The position numbers were made by a program, and so were the translations under genes. The notes below the pieces were generated by a model that had not been told where the DNA came from, did not search any database, and saw nothing but the letters and a program-made list of their open reading frames with translations. This document shows, piece after piece, positions 1 through 7,171 of a stretch of 10,000 bases of DNA. Positions within the stretch are counted from its first letter, which is position 1, and each line of letters opens with the position of its first letter. The stretch is from Halisarca cf. caerulea. Lineage: Eukaryota > Porifera > Demospongiae > Chondrillida > Halisarcidae. The stretch spans positions 1-10,000 of the forward strand of contig CAUJGJ010000013.1 of NCBI GenBank assembly GCA_963170055.1, in the 5' to 3' direction.

Positions 1-139
1 CGTACACATTCTACTTTCTAATTACAGGGTCTTTTTAGATCAATTTAGACATACGTACGTAAACTGTATTGAGTATTTAATTGAATCGACAGTATGCATG
101 TCAAGAATACACAGGTGTGCTAGGTAGATGTGTACATAC

Positions 140-277
140 CCGTTACTGTGGTCTCCTGATTTGTGACACCTGTTTGTGAAGGTACTGGTCCGGATCTAGA
201 GCTGTTAAAAGACAGTGTGTCGCACACAATGGAATCTGCAGTCTGTGAAGACACACCATCTTCAACAGAATTCTCAT
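140..277 (-). CDS. Exon 8 (probable), Ser/Thr-rich cytoplasmic linker of the death-domain receptor; gene continues off the left edge
   Basis: On the minus strand a strong acceptor (pyrimidine-rich CTTCTGTTTTCTCCAG) is followed by 138 nt of open frame and then a GTATGT donor. The exon is phase 1 at both ends, like exons 5, 6 and 7. It adds Asp (split codon), then about 45 residues starting ENSVEDGVSSQTADS and ending TNQETTVT. It is rich in Ser and Thr, has no membrane segment, and resembles a flexible linker rather than a folded domain. If joined to exon 7 at 2050 the frame stays open (residues about 664-709). The weak point is the exon 7 donor, so this exon could instead belong to an isoform or to another gene further left. 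Because the donor is intact, at least one more exon must lie beyond position 1. The splice signals make the exon itself likely; its assignment to this gene is inference. Confidence 0.6.
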
Positions 278-936
278 CTGGAGAAAACAGAAGCATATGT
301 AGTAGGATAGCCATAGAGCAACTCTCTTGAAAGGCAATGCACATTGCCCCGGCAATACTGTATACGTATCTTAGAATCTACTTCTTATAGGATAAAAGTC
401 CAGAAAATGTCATCATAATCATAAAAGTGATCATATACCTGAAAGTGATAAATAATTCCAATACTAAATCAAATGACAGGAGGCCATTTTTCCTCCTCGC
501 ACATCTTGGTGAATTAACTTCGGCAACTGTGTGTGAGTCTACAAAGTACATAGATTCATGCTCAGTGCTATGATTTTCATGGAGACAGACAAATAATTAT
601 AATGGACTCTTACTGGCATGCACATTGTGGCAGCCATTTTCAACTAACAAAAAATTCAAAACCAGCTCTTACAAAATAACTTTTACCAAATCTGATCATA
701 TTCATGAGATTTGTAAAAATAAAGTTGCACAGAAATTGTGGACATTTCAGAGCGTATGCACAATAGATTGATGTACGCAGTCACACTAACACTAATGTTA
801 TAGGTCACTTGCATACAGGCTACAAAAGTACAGAACTGTACCTCGAGCATCTTACCCGAGTAGCATACAGTACATGCATTAGGCACATACGTACACAAGG
901 GCGTAGGACCTACGTCTAATCATTGAATATACAGTA
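278..936. other. Non-coding stretch, probable intron
   Basis: No exon with convincing splice sites, RNA gene or transposon ends was found on either strand. Short open frames here have no acceptor/donor support and no domain-like composition. A 13-nt near-palindrome (CGTAGG-A-CCTACG) lies near 902-914. If exon 8 belongs to the receptor gene, this is part of its intron 7. Confidence 0.4.
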
Positions 937-1116
937 CAGTAGTACCTATTTTGAGAGACCACCCTTAGGGACAAGTGAAAGGTGGTCTCTCAAAAGAGGT
1001 GGTCTCTGATGAGGGGGAATTTAGTATGGGGCATATGTGTATTTGTTTCCAGTGAGGCTGGTCTTACAAAAGTGGTGGTCTTTCACGAGGGTGGTCTCTC
1101 AAAAGGGGCACTACTG
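937..1116. mobile_element. MITE with about 30-bp terminal inverted repeats and TA target-site duplication
   Basis: The left end begins CAGTAGTACCTATTTTGAGA and the inverted right end begins CAGTAGTGCCCCTTTTGAGA. The terminal repeats agree at all but about three positions over 29 bp. TA flanks both sides (935-936 and 1117-1118). The 180-bp element has no coding capacity. Its interior repeats the GTGGTCTCTCAAAAG motif, so the transcript would fold into hairpins. CAGT ends with a TA duplication match the Tc1/mariner-pogo class, so it was probably mobilised in trans by a transposase of that superfamily; that class assignment is inference. Confidence 0.8.
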
Positions 1117-1119
1117 TAC

Positions 1120-1720
1120 CTTATATTCCCTAATTTTTCAGCAGAACAAAAATAACTTCAGGTCGAGGTCAGCAATTAGAGATACAATGGTTAGAACCGG
1201 AAGCGCGATGAAAAATAGGGAAGTACATATATGACGACAAATTAGGATCGTGATGAAAAATGAAAAATTAGGTACAAAATGGCGGAATTGTCATCACGGT
1301 TTCTGTTCATGGTTATCATGCGTACATTTACCAGTGGGAGGCTGAAATCAATACAGTCTTTACTCTTCTTGAAACATAAATTTGGTGAATATGACATACT
1401 AGAAGGTACGTATGTGTGTCTACATTTGTTCTGTTGTTTTACCGATTTTTGAGCAAGCTAGGAACTCAAACAATCAAATGATAGGCACTAGCTGTGCCAC
1501 GATAGCTACCAAACGAGGAAAGAGTGAGGTAAACAGGTCTATAAGGAAGAAATATGTTCAAACTTTGAAGCTGACAAAAAATAGAGTCAAAGACTAAAAA
1601 TTAGAGAATGCTACTTCTTGGCAAGAATAATAGAGTACAACGTAACAGTACTGTTCGGGCCAGTGCCAAATAATAAGGGTGCCAAAAAATTAGGAAATAT
1701 ATGGTATGTTCCCAACAATT
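1120..1720. repeat. AT-rich tract with recurring AATTAGG and GTGATGAAAAAT words
   Basis: Variants of AATTAG, AAATTAGG and (C/G)GTGATGAAAAAT recur irregularly (around 1173, 1207, 1240, 1250-1272, 1596 and 1687). This suggests a decayed dispersed repeat or eroded tandem array rather than unique coding sequence. A plus-strand open frame of about 61 codons at 1412-1597 has a lysine/asparagine-rich product typical of AT-rich noise. No clean borders were found, so repeat class is unknown. Confidence 0.35.
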
Positions 1721-1745
1721 AAGTGCTGGAAGGCACATCATTATT

Positions 1746-2049
1746 TTTAATAGGTGTATTGCCCAACCATTCAAAAATGGCCACTTCAGAAGACACAAGA
1801 AACATTATTAGGTTGTAAACTGCAGATTCTCAAAATGAAACAATTCCAACTAGTGGATTATTTGGACACTGCATAAGTAAAACATGAATGAAAAATACAC
1901 CTGTAGACCATTCGTTATGGATGTACGTACTTTGTCCAGATTTCTCAGGAGGGGAGCATTACCCTCTAATCTGGAGCTTGGGGGGCAAATGCCTTTAGAT
2001 ATGTACATACATTTTATAAGCGTACACTGGATACTGCAAAGGAACCAAC
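1746..2049 (-). other. Alternative 3' end of exon 7: in-frame read-through to a stop, with ATTAAA downstream
   Basis: If the weak GTTGGT donor at 2049-2048 is not used, the exon 7 frame stays open for about 65 more codons to a TAG at 1852-1850. An ATTAAA polyadenylation-type hexamer follows at 1751-1746, about 100 nt downstream. Another possible phase-1 donor (GTAATG) begins at 1962, and a GTACGT in phase 0 lies near 1932. The extra residues (Cys, Ile and Leu scattered, no domain pattern) look more like translated intron than protein. The receptor may therefore end here in some transcripts, or splice onward to exon 8. The sequence alone does not decide. Confidence 0.35.
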
Positions 2050-2349
2050 CTCCTGACTCTGCTAGTCTCTCTCTTAATTTCTCTTCGAGGACACTAGCAT
2101 AGGCTCCCATCCCCACAGTTGTCAGAGCTGACAGCAACCTACTCCAGTGAACGTCCTGTCCACTCTTAATCCAAGTATTGATGACTCTGTTCATTTTAAC
2201 TGAAGCAGGTGATTGTTCTACATCAATGTCTCCCTGGGCAGCTACTGCAGCTGGTCCACCAAGGCAGCTGGCAATGAGATACCACTGACTACATATTTCG
2301 TGTATAATGTCCACTACAATATCAATGGTGACCGGTATGCAATCATAAC
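2050..2349 (-). CDS. Exon 7, second death-domain-like module of the receptor
   Basis: The acceptor CCCACTTGCAG at the right is followed by an open frame that starts in phase 1. The product (about residues 565-663) contains SQWYLIASCLGG, then VKMNRVINTWIKSGQDVHWS, then LLSALTTVGMGAYASVLEEK. This is the helix and tryptophan pattern of the death-fold superfamily: W near the start, a mid-domain L/I-x-x-W, and W-x-x-L-L-x-A-L before an A-x-x-L-E-E-K-L last helix. It aligns with the module in exon 6 without large gaps apart from a longer, Ala/Gly-rich first loop (about residues 595-612). Death domains bind each other to assemble adaptor or caspase complexes at the membrane. The left boundary is tentative: GTTGGT is a poor donor but gives a symmetric 300-nt phase 1-1 exon, close to exon 6 in size. 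No catalytic residues are expected. Family assignment is pattern-based and unsearched. Confidence 0.65.
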
Positions 2350-2425
2350 CTGCAAGTGGGTACATGTATAATAGATGACAAAAGAAGCAATGAGAATTAC
2401 CATGTATTTACACATGCACTAATCA

Positions 2426-2570
<145 letters not shown>

Positions 2571-2571
2571 C

Positions 2572-2880
2572 TTGTAGACGGCTGTACTTGATCCACTTGC
2601 TGATGATACACTTCCTTCAAAGTTCTTTCTACCTCATTAGCAACACTGTCAAGTCTTAAATTCCTCAATATGGATATAAATTTGCTCCAAGTAACATCTT
2701 TATCGGATGACTTCCAAGCCCACAGGATACGAGCCAACTTCTCCTCATTACACCAGTTGGAAGAGTCAAAGTTTTTAGGCACAATACCCTTAAAACTGCT
2801 CCCAATGGCAAACCACTGGGAAGACATCTGAAAAACGAACCTCATCAACAAGGGCATCGTCACTGTTACAGAGTCCAAAT
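2572..2880 (-). CDS. Exon 6, first death-domain-like module of the receptor
   Basis: The acceptor GTTTAATGTAG leads into 309 nt of open frame, phase 1 at both ends if the donor is GTGTGT right after 2572. The product (about residues 462-563) contains MSSQWFAIGSSFKG, then EEKLARILWAWKSSDKDVTW, then SKFISILRNLRLDSVANEVE. Conserved tryptophans, a charged helix before W-x-W, W-S-x-F-x-x-I-L and a final V-A-N-E-V-E helix fit a divergent death domain of about 75 residues (roughly 478-550). It shares SQW(F/Y)xI(G/A)S and DVxWS with exon 7, so the two exons look like a tandem duplication. Tail residues after 551 are a Gln/Ser/Thr linker. The donor is weak and lies against the microsatellite. Retaining intron 6 would add a Cys-Val repeat tail of about 50 residues and then stop at 2423-2425, removing the second module. 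Confidence 0.7.
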
Positions 2881-3427
2881 CTACATTAAACATACAGAGC
2901 CATGTTCAGTGAACTAGGATCAAGATCTTCATGCAGAGATTACTACATTGCAGGTGGCATGTATGTACGTATACATGTTACAAGGGAGTTGGGGGAGGTG
3001 TAGAATGTTTGATAAGTGAAAAGAGCATTACTGTTTATAGAGCGTACTGAAAGACTGAGGCATCTACGTATGCAGCTGATGATCCATCCAGACTAAAACC
3101 AAAAAAATATTGGTTCTACCAACCGCTTGCACAAGCAAGCAAACAGCAGCCGTACACAAACAATCCATGTTACTACGTACATCATACCGGGCCACAGGAC
3201 AGGAGGTGGAGCCATTGCTCTCAGATGTATGGCAGTTCTACATTACTGTATAAACATACGTACCATACCGTGTTGCACAAGAAACAAGCATCGATCCAGA
3301 TAGTACTATTCTACATCTGCCTGTGCACTGTGTACTTCATATGGGATAGACCACAAATCCAAACACATGTACTGCACATGTATACATACGCATAACAGAA
3401 CTAGTGACAGGACTATGAAAAGCGTAC
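2881..3427 (-). other. Intron 5 (547 nt)
   Basis: Bounded by GTACGC donor (exon 5) and TGTAG acceptor (exon 6). It holds a good-looking but apparently unused acceptor near 3092 (T7GGTTTTAG). From the phase of exon 5, an exon begun there would stop after about nine codons. TACGTA-type strings recur. No other exon or RNA gene was seen. Confidence 0.5.
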
Positions 3428-3736
3428 CTTTCTTCAAAGAATCAGGAGTATTACAGCCAATGCTGTCAGGGTCTTGGGCGGTGCTGACTAGTGAGGGGGA
3501 ATTTGGAGTGATGCTGCCTGGTGAGGGGGGATTTGGAGTGATGCTGCCTGGTGGGGGGGATTTTGGAGTGGTACTGACAGGTGATGGGGAATTTGGAGTG
3601 GTACTAACAGGTGAAGTAGGATCTATAGTTGTGCCAACTGCTAAAGGAGGATCTTGAGTGGTGGATGTGTCTTGAGAGGTGTTGCCTAATGTCTGCCTGC
3701 TTCCTGGTGCTCTGAGAGGGTCACCAACATTTCCTC
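3428..3736 (-). CDS. Exon 5, cytoplasmic Ser/Thr/Pro repeat linker
   Basis: An acceptor ending ATCCTAG and a GTACGC donor bound 309 nt of open frame, phase 1-1, coding about residues 359-460. After a short lead (GNVGDPLRAPGSRQ...) come about six or seven decapeptide units of consensus (T/I)TPNSPSPxS, then a tail DSIGCNTPDSLKK. The sequence lies just inside the membrane, between the KRRRR stop-transfer and the death-fold modules. It is predicted disordered, with many TP and SP dipeptides that are potential sites for proline-directed kinases such as MAPK or CDK family members. It probably acts as a spacer. Such linkers often vary in unit number between alleles because of the minisatellite beneath them. 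Alternative acceptor use (AG at 3738/3737 or 3 nt later) would change one Gly codon only. Confidence 0.82.
3481..3660. repeat. Coding 30-bp minisatellite, six units
   Basis: Plus-strand units start at 3481, 3511, 3541, 3571, 3601 and 3631, each of exactly 30 bp. The core is (G/A)TGCTG-x-CTGGTGAGGGG then ATTTGGAGTG. The first four are close copies and the last two are diverged. Every unit keeps the reading frame of exon 5 and encodes ten residues. Confidence 0.95.
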
Positions 3737-3892
3737 CTAGGATTACAGTGGATATACAGTAGAATGGAATTGTTCACACACAAACATATTCTCATAACAT
3801 TATCATACAAGAAGAAAGCAAGACTATTCTACAGATTAATGCACACTCAAGTTGTGCAATACACAAGCACATGTACGTACATACGTACGTAC
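3737..3892 (-). other. Intron 4 (156 nt)
   Basis: Starts at the gene-strand donor GTACGTACGT, within a dense run of TACG/TACA words (3871-3891), and ends at ATCCTAG. Short introns with TACGTAC strings recur in this window and are a compositional signature of the genome. Confidence 0.7.
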
Positions 3893-4465
3893 CTCCATAT
3901 TGATTGCTACTATAATTTGGTAGACGCCTGTACCGATCAGACCTCCGCCTTCTCTTGTAACAAACCCCAGCTGCTACAAGGCACGGGAGTACTAGAACAA
4001 CTAGCAAGAGGAAACCGCCACCTCCACCAGCTGCAGCGATCACCCAGGTTGGCAAGGATGATGATGATGGTTGTGGTACATTCACAAATGAAAAACGTCC
4101 CAAAAACTGTGAGACTTGTGGGCAACCATTGACATTCAGCTGTCCCAGACAAACAACTGCACTAGGCTTACTAGCCTTCACTCTGCACAGCTTCTTCGAG
4201 GGGTCCCACCAGGTACTGATGTTGGGCATACCTGCACATGTCTCCCCACACTCGCAACATGTAGTTAGCCTCGTACTTTCATAGAGGCAAGCAGCATTGT
4301 CCGCAGTGACCCCCTCCCCTTCCACCACACACACTGTGTGCTTTATCTGGTCAGACGGAATGGAACTGACAGCGTGACAGATACCCTCAGCCGTACTACC
4401 ATGCAAGGGAATCTCCCCATTTTTCTGGAACATGCCCCCCTTAAGTCTCCAAGTTCCATCAACAG
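3893..4465 (-). CDS. Exon 4, cysteine-rich ectodomain, transmembrane helix and juxtamembrane tail
   Basis: The acceptor TTCTGTTATTGTAG and a GTACGT donor bound 573 nt, phase 1-1, coding about residues 168-357. The N-terminal part, starting VDGTWRLKGGMFQKNGEIP, is extracellular and has about eleven Cys, including a TTCCECGETC cluster and later KLCRV, VVCLG and NGCPQ. They are probably paired in disulphides; I do not recognise the fold. An NIS sequon lies at about residue 248. A Gln/Pro/Ser stalk (VPQPSSSSLPTW) leads into a hydrophobic helix (about residues 307-336; positions 4046-3957) with five consecutive Gly and then FLLLVVLVLPCLVAAGVCY. KRRRR follows as a stop-transfer signal, giving type I topology (outside N-terminus). 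The next residues hold YRRL, which fits the YxxL/I-type endocytic sorting pattern. This exon anchors the model: its split first codon joins exon 3 perfectly. Confidence 0.87.
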
Positions 4466-4612
4466 CTACAATAACAGAAAAGAAAAGATGGGAAATATGA
4501 TTAAATGTAAATGAGTGTGTGTAAGCTTTGCAGGAGAGATAACTTCATCCTGTGACTCTGGACAGGCATGCCAATGGCACAATACATATCATACACACTT
4601 ATGCACACTTAC

Positions 4613-4724
4613 GAGAGAACTTCATTGACTGAGTCAAACTAATGCTCCCTACATCATTGGAGGCAATACACCTGAACTGAATTTCTTTTCCAATGTTTTC
4701 GTCGGATGCAGAGTACTTCATTAC
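4613..4724 (-). CDS. Exon 3, C-terminal half of the Ig-like domain
   Basis: The acceptor TGCTTCAATAG and the strong donor GTAAGTG bound 112 nt that enters in phase 0 and leaves in phase 1, exactly matching exons 2 and 4. The product (about residues 130-166) reads VMKYSASDENIGKEIQFRCI, then ASNDVGSISLTQSMKFS. The F-x-C-x-A-S-N-x-x-G sequence is the strand-F signature of I-set type immunoglobulin domains. Its Cys (about residue 148) would pair with the Cys at about 94 in exon 2. Splitting an Ig domain between two exons is common in animal genomes. Short size (37 codons) and the coupling of phases make this a secure exon. Confidence 0.83.
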
Positions 4725-4788
4725 CTATTGAAGCATGGGGATAACAGCACCAAATATGTTATATTGAATCAGCATATATATATATATA

Positions 4789-5032
4789 CAGTGAAACCTC
4801 TATAGACACCACTATAGGACCACAGTAAGGTCTCCTGTTTAAGGAGGTGTCCTTTAAGTATTCACTTCTGAGTGCCACTCATAGTAGCCTCTAGCTAAAG
4901 GTTCCCTAGGTTAAATAAGAATACCCTATACCCTATACCCTATTCAAAAGTGCACACATCAATGGAAAGGATGTCAAACGGGAAGAGCAATGGTTTCTTG
5001 TTAAAGGAGGTGGCTGCATTTCAGAGGCATCC
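4789..5032. mobile_element. Decayed MITE-like repeat in intron 2
   Basis: A recognisable left end, CAGTGAAACCTCTATAGACA, is preceded by TA (4787-4788) inside a (TA)n run. It is followed by stem-forming words (GGTCTCCTGTTTAAGGAGGT) and a second copy of TTAAAGGAGGTGG/CATCCTTTAA near 5000-5036. The wording resembles the 5921-6082 and 8197-8342 elements (GGACACC/AGAGGT words). No matching right terminus was found, so the copy is truncated or eroded; the right boundary is approximate. Confidence 0.5.
4921..4942. repeat. Short tandem repeat of ATACCCT, three units
   Basis: Three perfect 7-bp units in a row lie within the decayed repeat of intron 2. The unit resembles, but is not, a canonical telomere repeat. 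Confidence 0.85.
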
Positions 5033-5040
5033 TTTAATAC

Positions 5041-5120
5041 ACACATGGCATGCAACACACAGACACAAACAAGCAGATGCACACACATGCACACAAGCAC
5101 ACACTTGCTCACCCACCCAC
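5041..5120. repeat. CA-rich imperfect microsatellite next to the exon 2 donor
   Basis: Interrupted CACACA blocks run through intron 2, up to about 20 nt from the GTAAGT donor of exon 2. On the gene strand it is TG-rich, as in intron 6. Confidence 0.8.
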
Positions 5121-5138
5121 TAACCCCAACAGACTTAC

Positions 5139-5371
5139 CCGTACCTTGTGGTCAACATAAGCACATTCATCTGTTGAGACATTAATGAAACCCTTGTTCT
5201 CAGAGTAAACCTGGAAAGCATATCTAGTAGCTCCACTTGCACTGCAGTTCAGTGTGTAGTATCCAGAACATTCCATGCGGCCACCAAGGGAGCAGGTGTA
5301 CTCTTGAAGCATGTATCTAGAGGGATCATCAGGATTCACGGGATACACTGCTCCATTGAAGTGTGGCAGAC
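5139..5371 (-). CDS. Exon 2, N-terminal half of the Ig-like domain
   Basis: The acceptor TTTTCACATTGCAG starts a phase-1 exon of 233 nt that ends in phase 0 at a strong GTAAGT donor. A second possible donor (GTACGG) lies 6 nt earlier and would remove two residues in frame. The product (about residues 53-129) reads LPHFNGAVYPVNPDDPSRYM, then a TCSLGGRMEC pair of Cys, then YYTLNCSASGATRYAFQVY. The L-x-C-x-A-S-G motif is an Ig strand-B signature, followed by F-x-V-Y in the place of the usual core Trp strand. Sequons NCS (about 93) and NVS (about 115) suggest N-glycosylation. Extra Cys at about 78, 86 and 121 may form additional disulphides. The absence of a clear Trp after strand B makes it a divergent Ig domain. 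Ligand unknown. Confidence 0.8.
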
Positions 5372-5920
5372 CTGCAATGTGAAAATGGTACATATTGAAA
5401 GCAGCATCCAGTCGCTTGCTCCCTCCCCAGAAGATATACGTACATATAACAACAGAAGTTCAGAAAATCTGAGCCTCAAGGCATCATATGTAGTGCAGCA
5501 GGTGCATATGTGCTGACCTACGCTGCAGTGTTGGGCTACAACTTTCACATTCATAGCACCTGCTCACGTGCACAGAACGCACAGTCATTACATGGTAGCA
5601 AGAAAGTCTTAGGTCAATTCAACCATATATGAAATGGTATAGACTATCTAATACACTATACAATTTCGACTCATTATGCTGCTGCCATTTTTATACATCA
5701 TGGCTGAATGCAACTCAGGATACTAAGCAACAAAACATAGATTCTGCAATTATTCAAGTTGAATGTTAAATGGTATTCGAAAGTAAAATATCCCAAACCA
5801 CTAAACAAGACCCCTTGCCAGGTTTCCTGCTATATATTTGTTGTATACTGTAACAGTAGGAGTGACCAAATTCTGATCTCACTGGAAATGGGGAATGTTA
5901 ACCATGCACTGCCGTTTATA

Positions 5921-6082
5921 CTAGTGTAACCTCTCTAAACCGAACACCCTTGGGACCAAAGAAGAAGGTTCGGTTTAGAGAGGTTTCTGGATTAGAGAGG
6001 TTCTATATGTACAGCAAATATAGAGAGCAGGGCGTGAAGACACATCCACTTTAAAGAGGGCTCGGTTTAGAGGAGTTTACTG
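5921..6082. mobile_element. MITE with about 25-bp terminal inverted repeats and TA duplication
   Basis: The left end CTAGTGTAACCTCTCTAAAC and the inverted right end CAGTAAACTCCTCTAAACCG match after small indels, sharing CCTCTCTAAACCGA/CCTCTAAACCGA. TA flanks both sides (5919-5920, 6083-6084). The interior repeats the stem (CTCTCTAAACCGAAC and GTTCGGTTTAGAGAG), so it is a nested hairpin of 162 bp with no coding capacity. Same structural class as 937-1116 but a different sequence family. Pogo/mariner-type mobilisation is inferred. Confidence 0.75.
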
Positions 6083-6481
6083 TATTATCATTTAATCAAA
6101 TATGAATAACATTAATTATTGGATTGCATATAATGTACACACATGTGGCTTGCTTATCATTGACACTTGATTTATGTTCCCTTAATCAATTCTATCATAT
6201 TTTATCACTCCATGTGAAAACAATTGAATCAGATGGAGGAACGAAGAGGAAAGTTCCACTCAAAACTAACTGGCTGGATTTAAACACTCTAAATTTGCAC
6301 AATGTCTAACATCTAGTCCAACAAGCTGTGACTCAGTTAAGGCCAAAGTGACAGGCACAATAAGGGAAAGTGTGTTATCTATACAATGTGTGCTATTTGA
6401 AATGACTCATAGCAGCCCACATGCCATACTCAATCTAGCCTAGCCGCTAGCCCTGTACTTTTCCAGGCCTTTCTAAAGATG

Positions 6482-6497
6482 CAGAACTACACAGATC
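6482..6497 (+). repeat. 16-bp perfect direct repeat, left copy (right copy 7147-7162)
   Basis: CAGAACTACACAGATC occurs at 6482-6497 and again at 7147-7162, where its first two bases overlap the end of the large palindrome. The interval of about 650 bp contains the C run and the palindrome. It could be a long target-site duplication or a remnant of a segmental copy. Confidence 0.6.
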
Positions 6498-6746
6498 ACG
6501 ATGACTTGTACATGTGGCGTAGGATTTGAACCGGAACAGGAATCCTATGTGAAACTGTGGGTGATACAGAAAGGTCACCAAACTGAAAACTCCAAAACCC
6601 CCCTCAAACACATTTTGCTACCTCACCAGGAAGTGCAGGGGGTCAAGTGACAAAGAGGTCAGTTTGTTTTAACTGTAGGGTCGACCAGCTGTTCTGCTAT
6701 AATATAGCCATAATAATAATCCCGTACATACCATGCATAGCATGAC

Positions 6747-6759
6747 TGCTGAGTCAGCA
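6747..6759. promoter_or_regulatory. Perfect T-MARE (Maf/AP-1-type) palindrome in intron 1
   Basis: TGCTGAGTCAGCA is the exact 13-bp palindromic consensus recognised by Maf homodimers and, with its TGAGTCA core, by CNC-bZIP/small-Maf and AP-1 dimers. Those families are known; occupancy here is inference. It lies about 2 kb downstream of the predicted promoter. Confidence 0.5.
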
Positions 6760-6974
6760 TCCCACCCACCACCCAGACACAAGTCTACTAAGGGAATCAA
6801 TAATATTGACTGACCTCATTGATAAAGGAGAGAAGAATAGGATTTGGGTAAAAGACTACAATTGATAATGTGTGAGAAATGCTGTACTGAAACCACATTT
6901 CTATGGTCAGGAAAAGAGGCACACAGTTAGTGATGGCACTTTAACACCGTCTAGAGACTGCCTGTTTACAGTGA

Positions 6975-6995
6975 CCCCCCCCCCCCCCCCCCCCC
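6975..6995. repeat. Homopolymer run of 21 C
   Basis: Uninterrupted C tract, 31 bp left of the large palindrome. It can form G-quadruplex (minus strand) or i-motif structures and is prone to length errors in sequencing, so the exact length is uncertain. Confidence 0.97.
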
Positions 6996-7026
6996 GAACA
7001 CATGAGGAAGTACCATAGGATGATTG

Positions 7027-7148
7027 TGAGACCCCTAGCCTAATGTTAGGATACCAATAAAACCTCATTGGCTTTCAACAAATAATGCATCATTTGTTGA
7101 AAGCCAATGAGATTTTATTGGTATCCTAACATTAGGCTAGGGGTCTCA
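7027..7148. repeat. Near-perfect 122-bp palindrome (57-bp arms, 8-nt spacer)
   Basis: The arms 7027-7083 and 7092-7148 are reverse complements with a single mismatch (7063 against 7112). The spacer AATGCATC is itself mostly palindromic. Arms begin TGAGACCCCTAGCC. No coding content and no clear target duplication at the immediate ends. Transcribed from either strand it would make a long perfect hairpin RNA; as DNA it can extrude a cruciform. It may be a recent foldback element or an inverted duplication. Confidence 0.97.
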
Positions 7149-7171
7149 GAACTACACAGATCCCACATCCA

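Noticed and set aside
143..355. Second minus-strand open frame overlapping exon 8 in another phase
   Set aside because: It runs through the acceptor and polypyrimidine tract; exon 8's phase 1-1 reading agrees with the rest of the gene.
1412..1597. Plus-strand 61-codon open frame
   Set aside because: AT-rich, Lys/Asn/Ile-rich product inside a repeat-like tract with no splice or domain support.
3030..3092. Strong-looking minus-strand acceptor and short frame (LDGSSAAYVDASVFQ) in intron 5
   Set aside because: The open frame needs phase 2 whereas exon 5 leaves in phase 1, which stops after nine codons; no good donor.
3367..3657. Plus-strand open frame with Gly-rich repeats
   Set aside because: Antisense shadow of the exon 5 minisatellite; the minus-strand reading has splice sites and phase continuity.
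4921..4942. Telomere-like ATACCCT triplet repeat
   Set aside because: Only three units and not the animal TTAGGG unit; internal microsatellite.
5522..5559. Possible 38-nt minus-strand exon (CYECESCSPTLQ) with CAG acceptor and GTAGGT donor in intron 1
   Set aside because: It leaves in phase 1, matching exon 2, but must be entered in phase 2, which exon 1 cannot supply; the pyrimidine tract is weak. An alternative first exon remains possible.
6512..6545. Minus-strand GGTTCAAATCC resembling a tRNA T-arm/B box
   Set aside because: The flanking bases do not form the T-stem and no D-arm, anticodon arm or A box is found; at most a worn SINE fragment.
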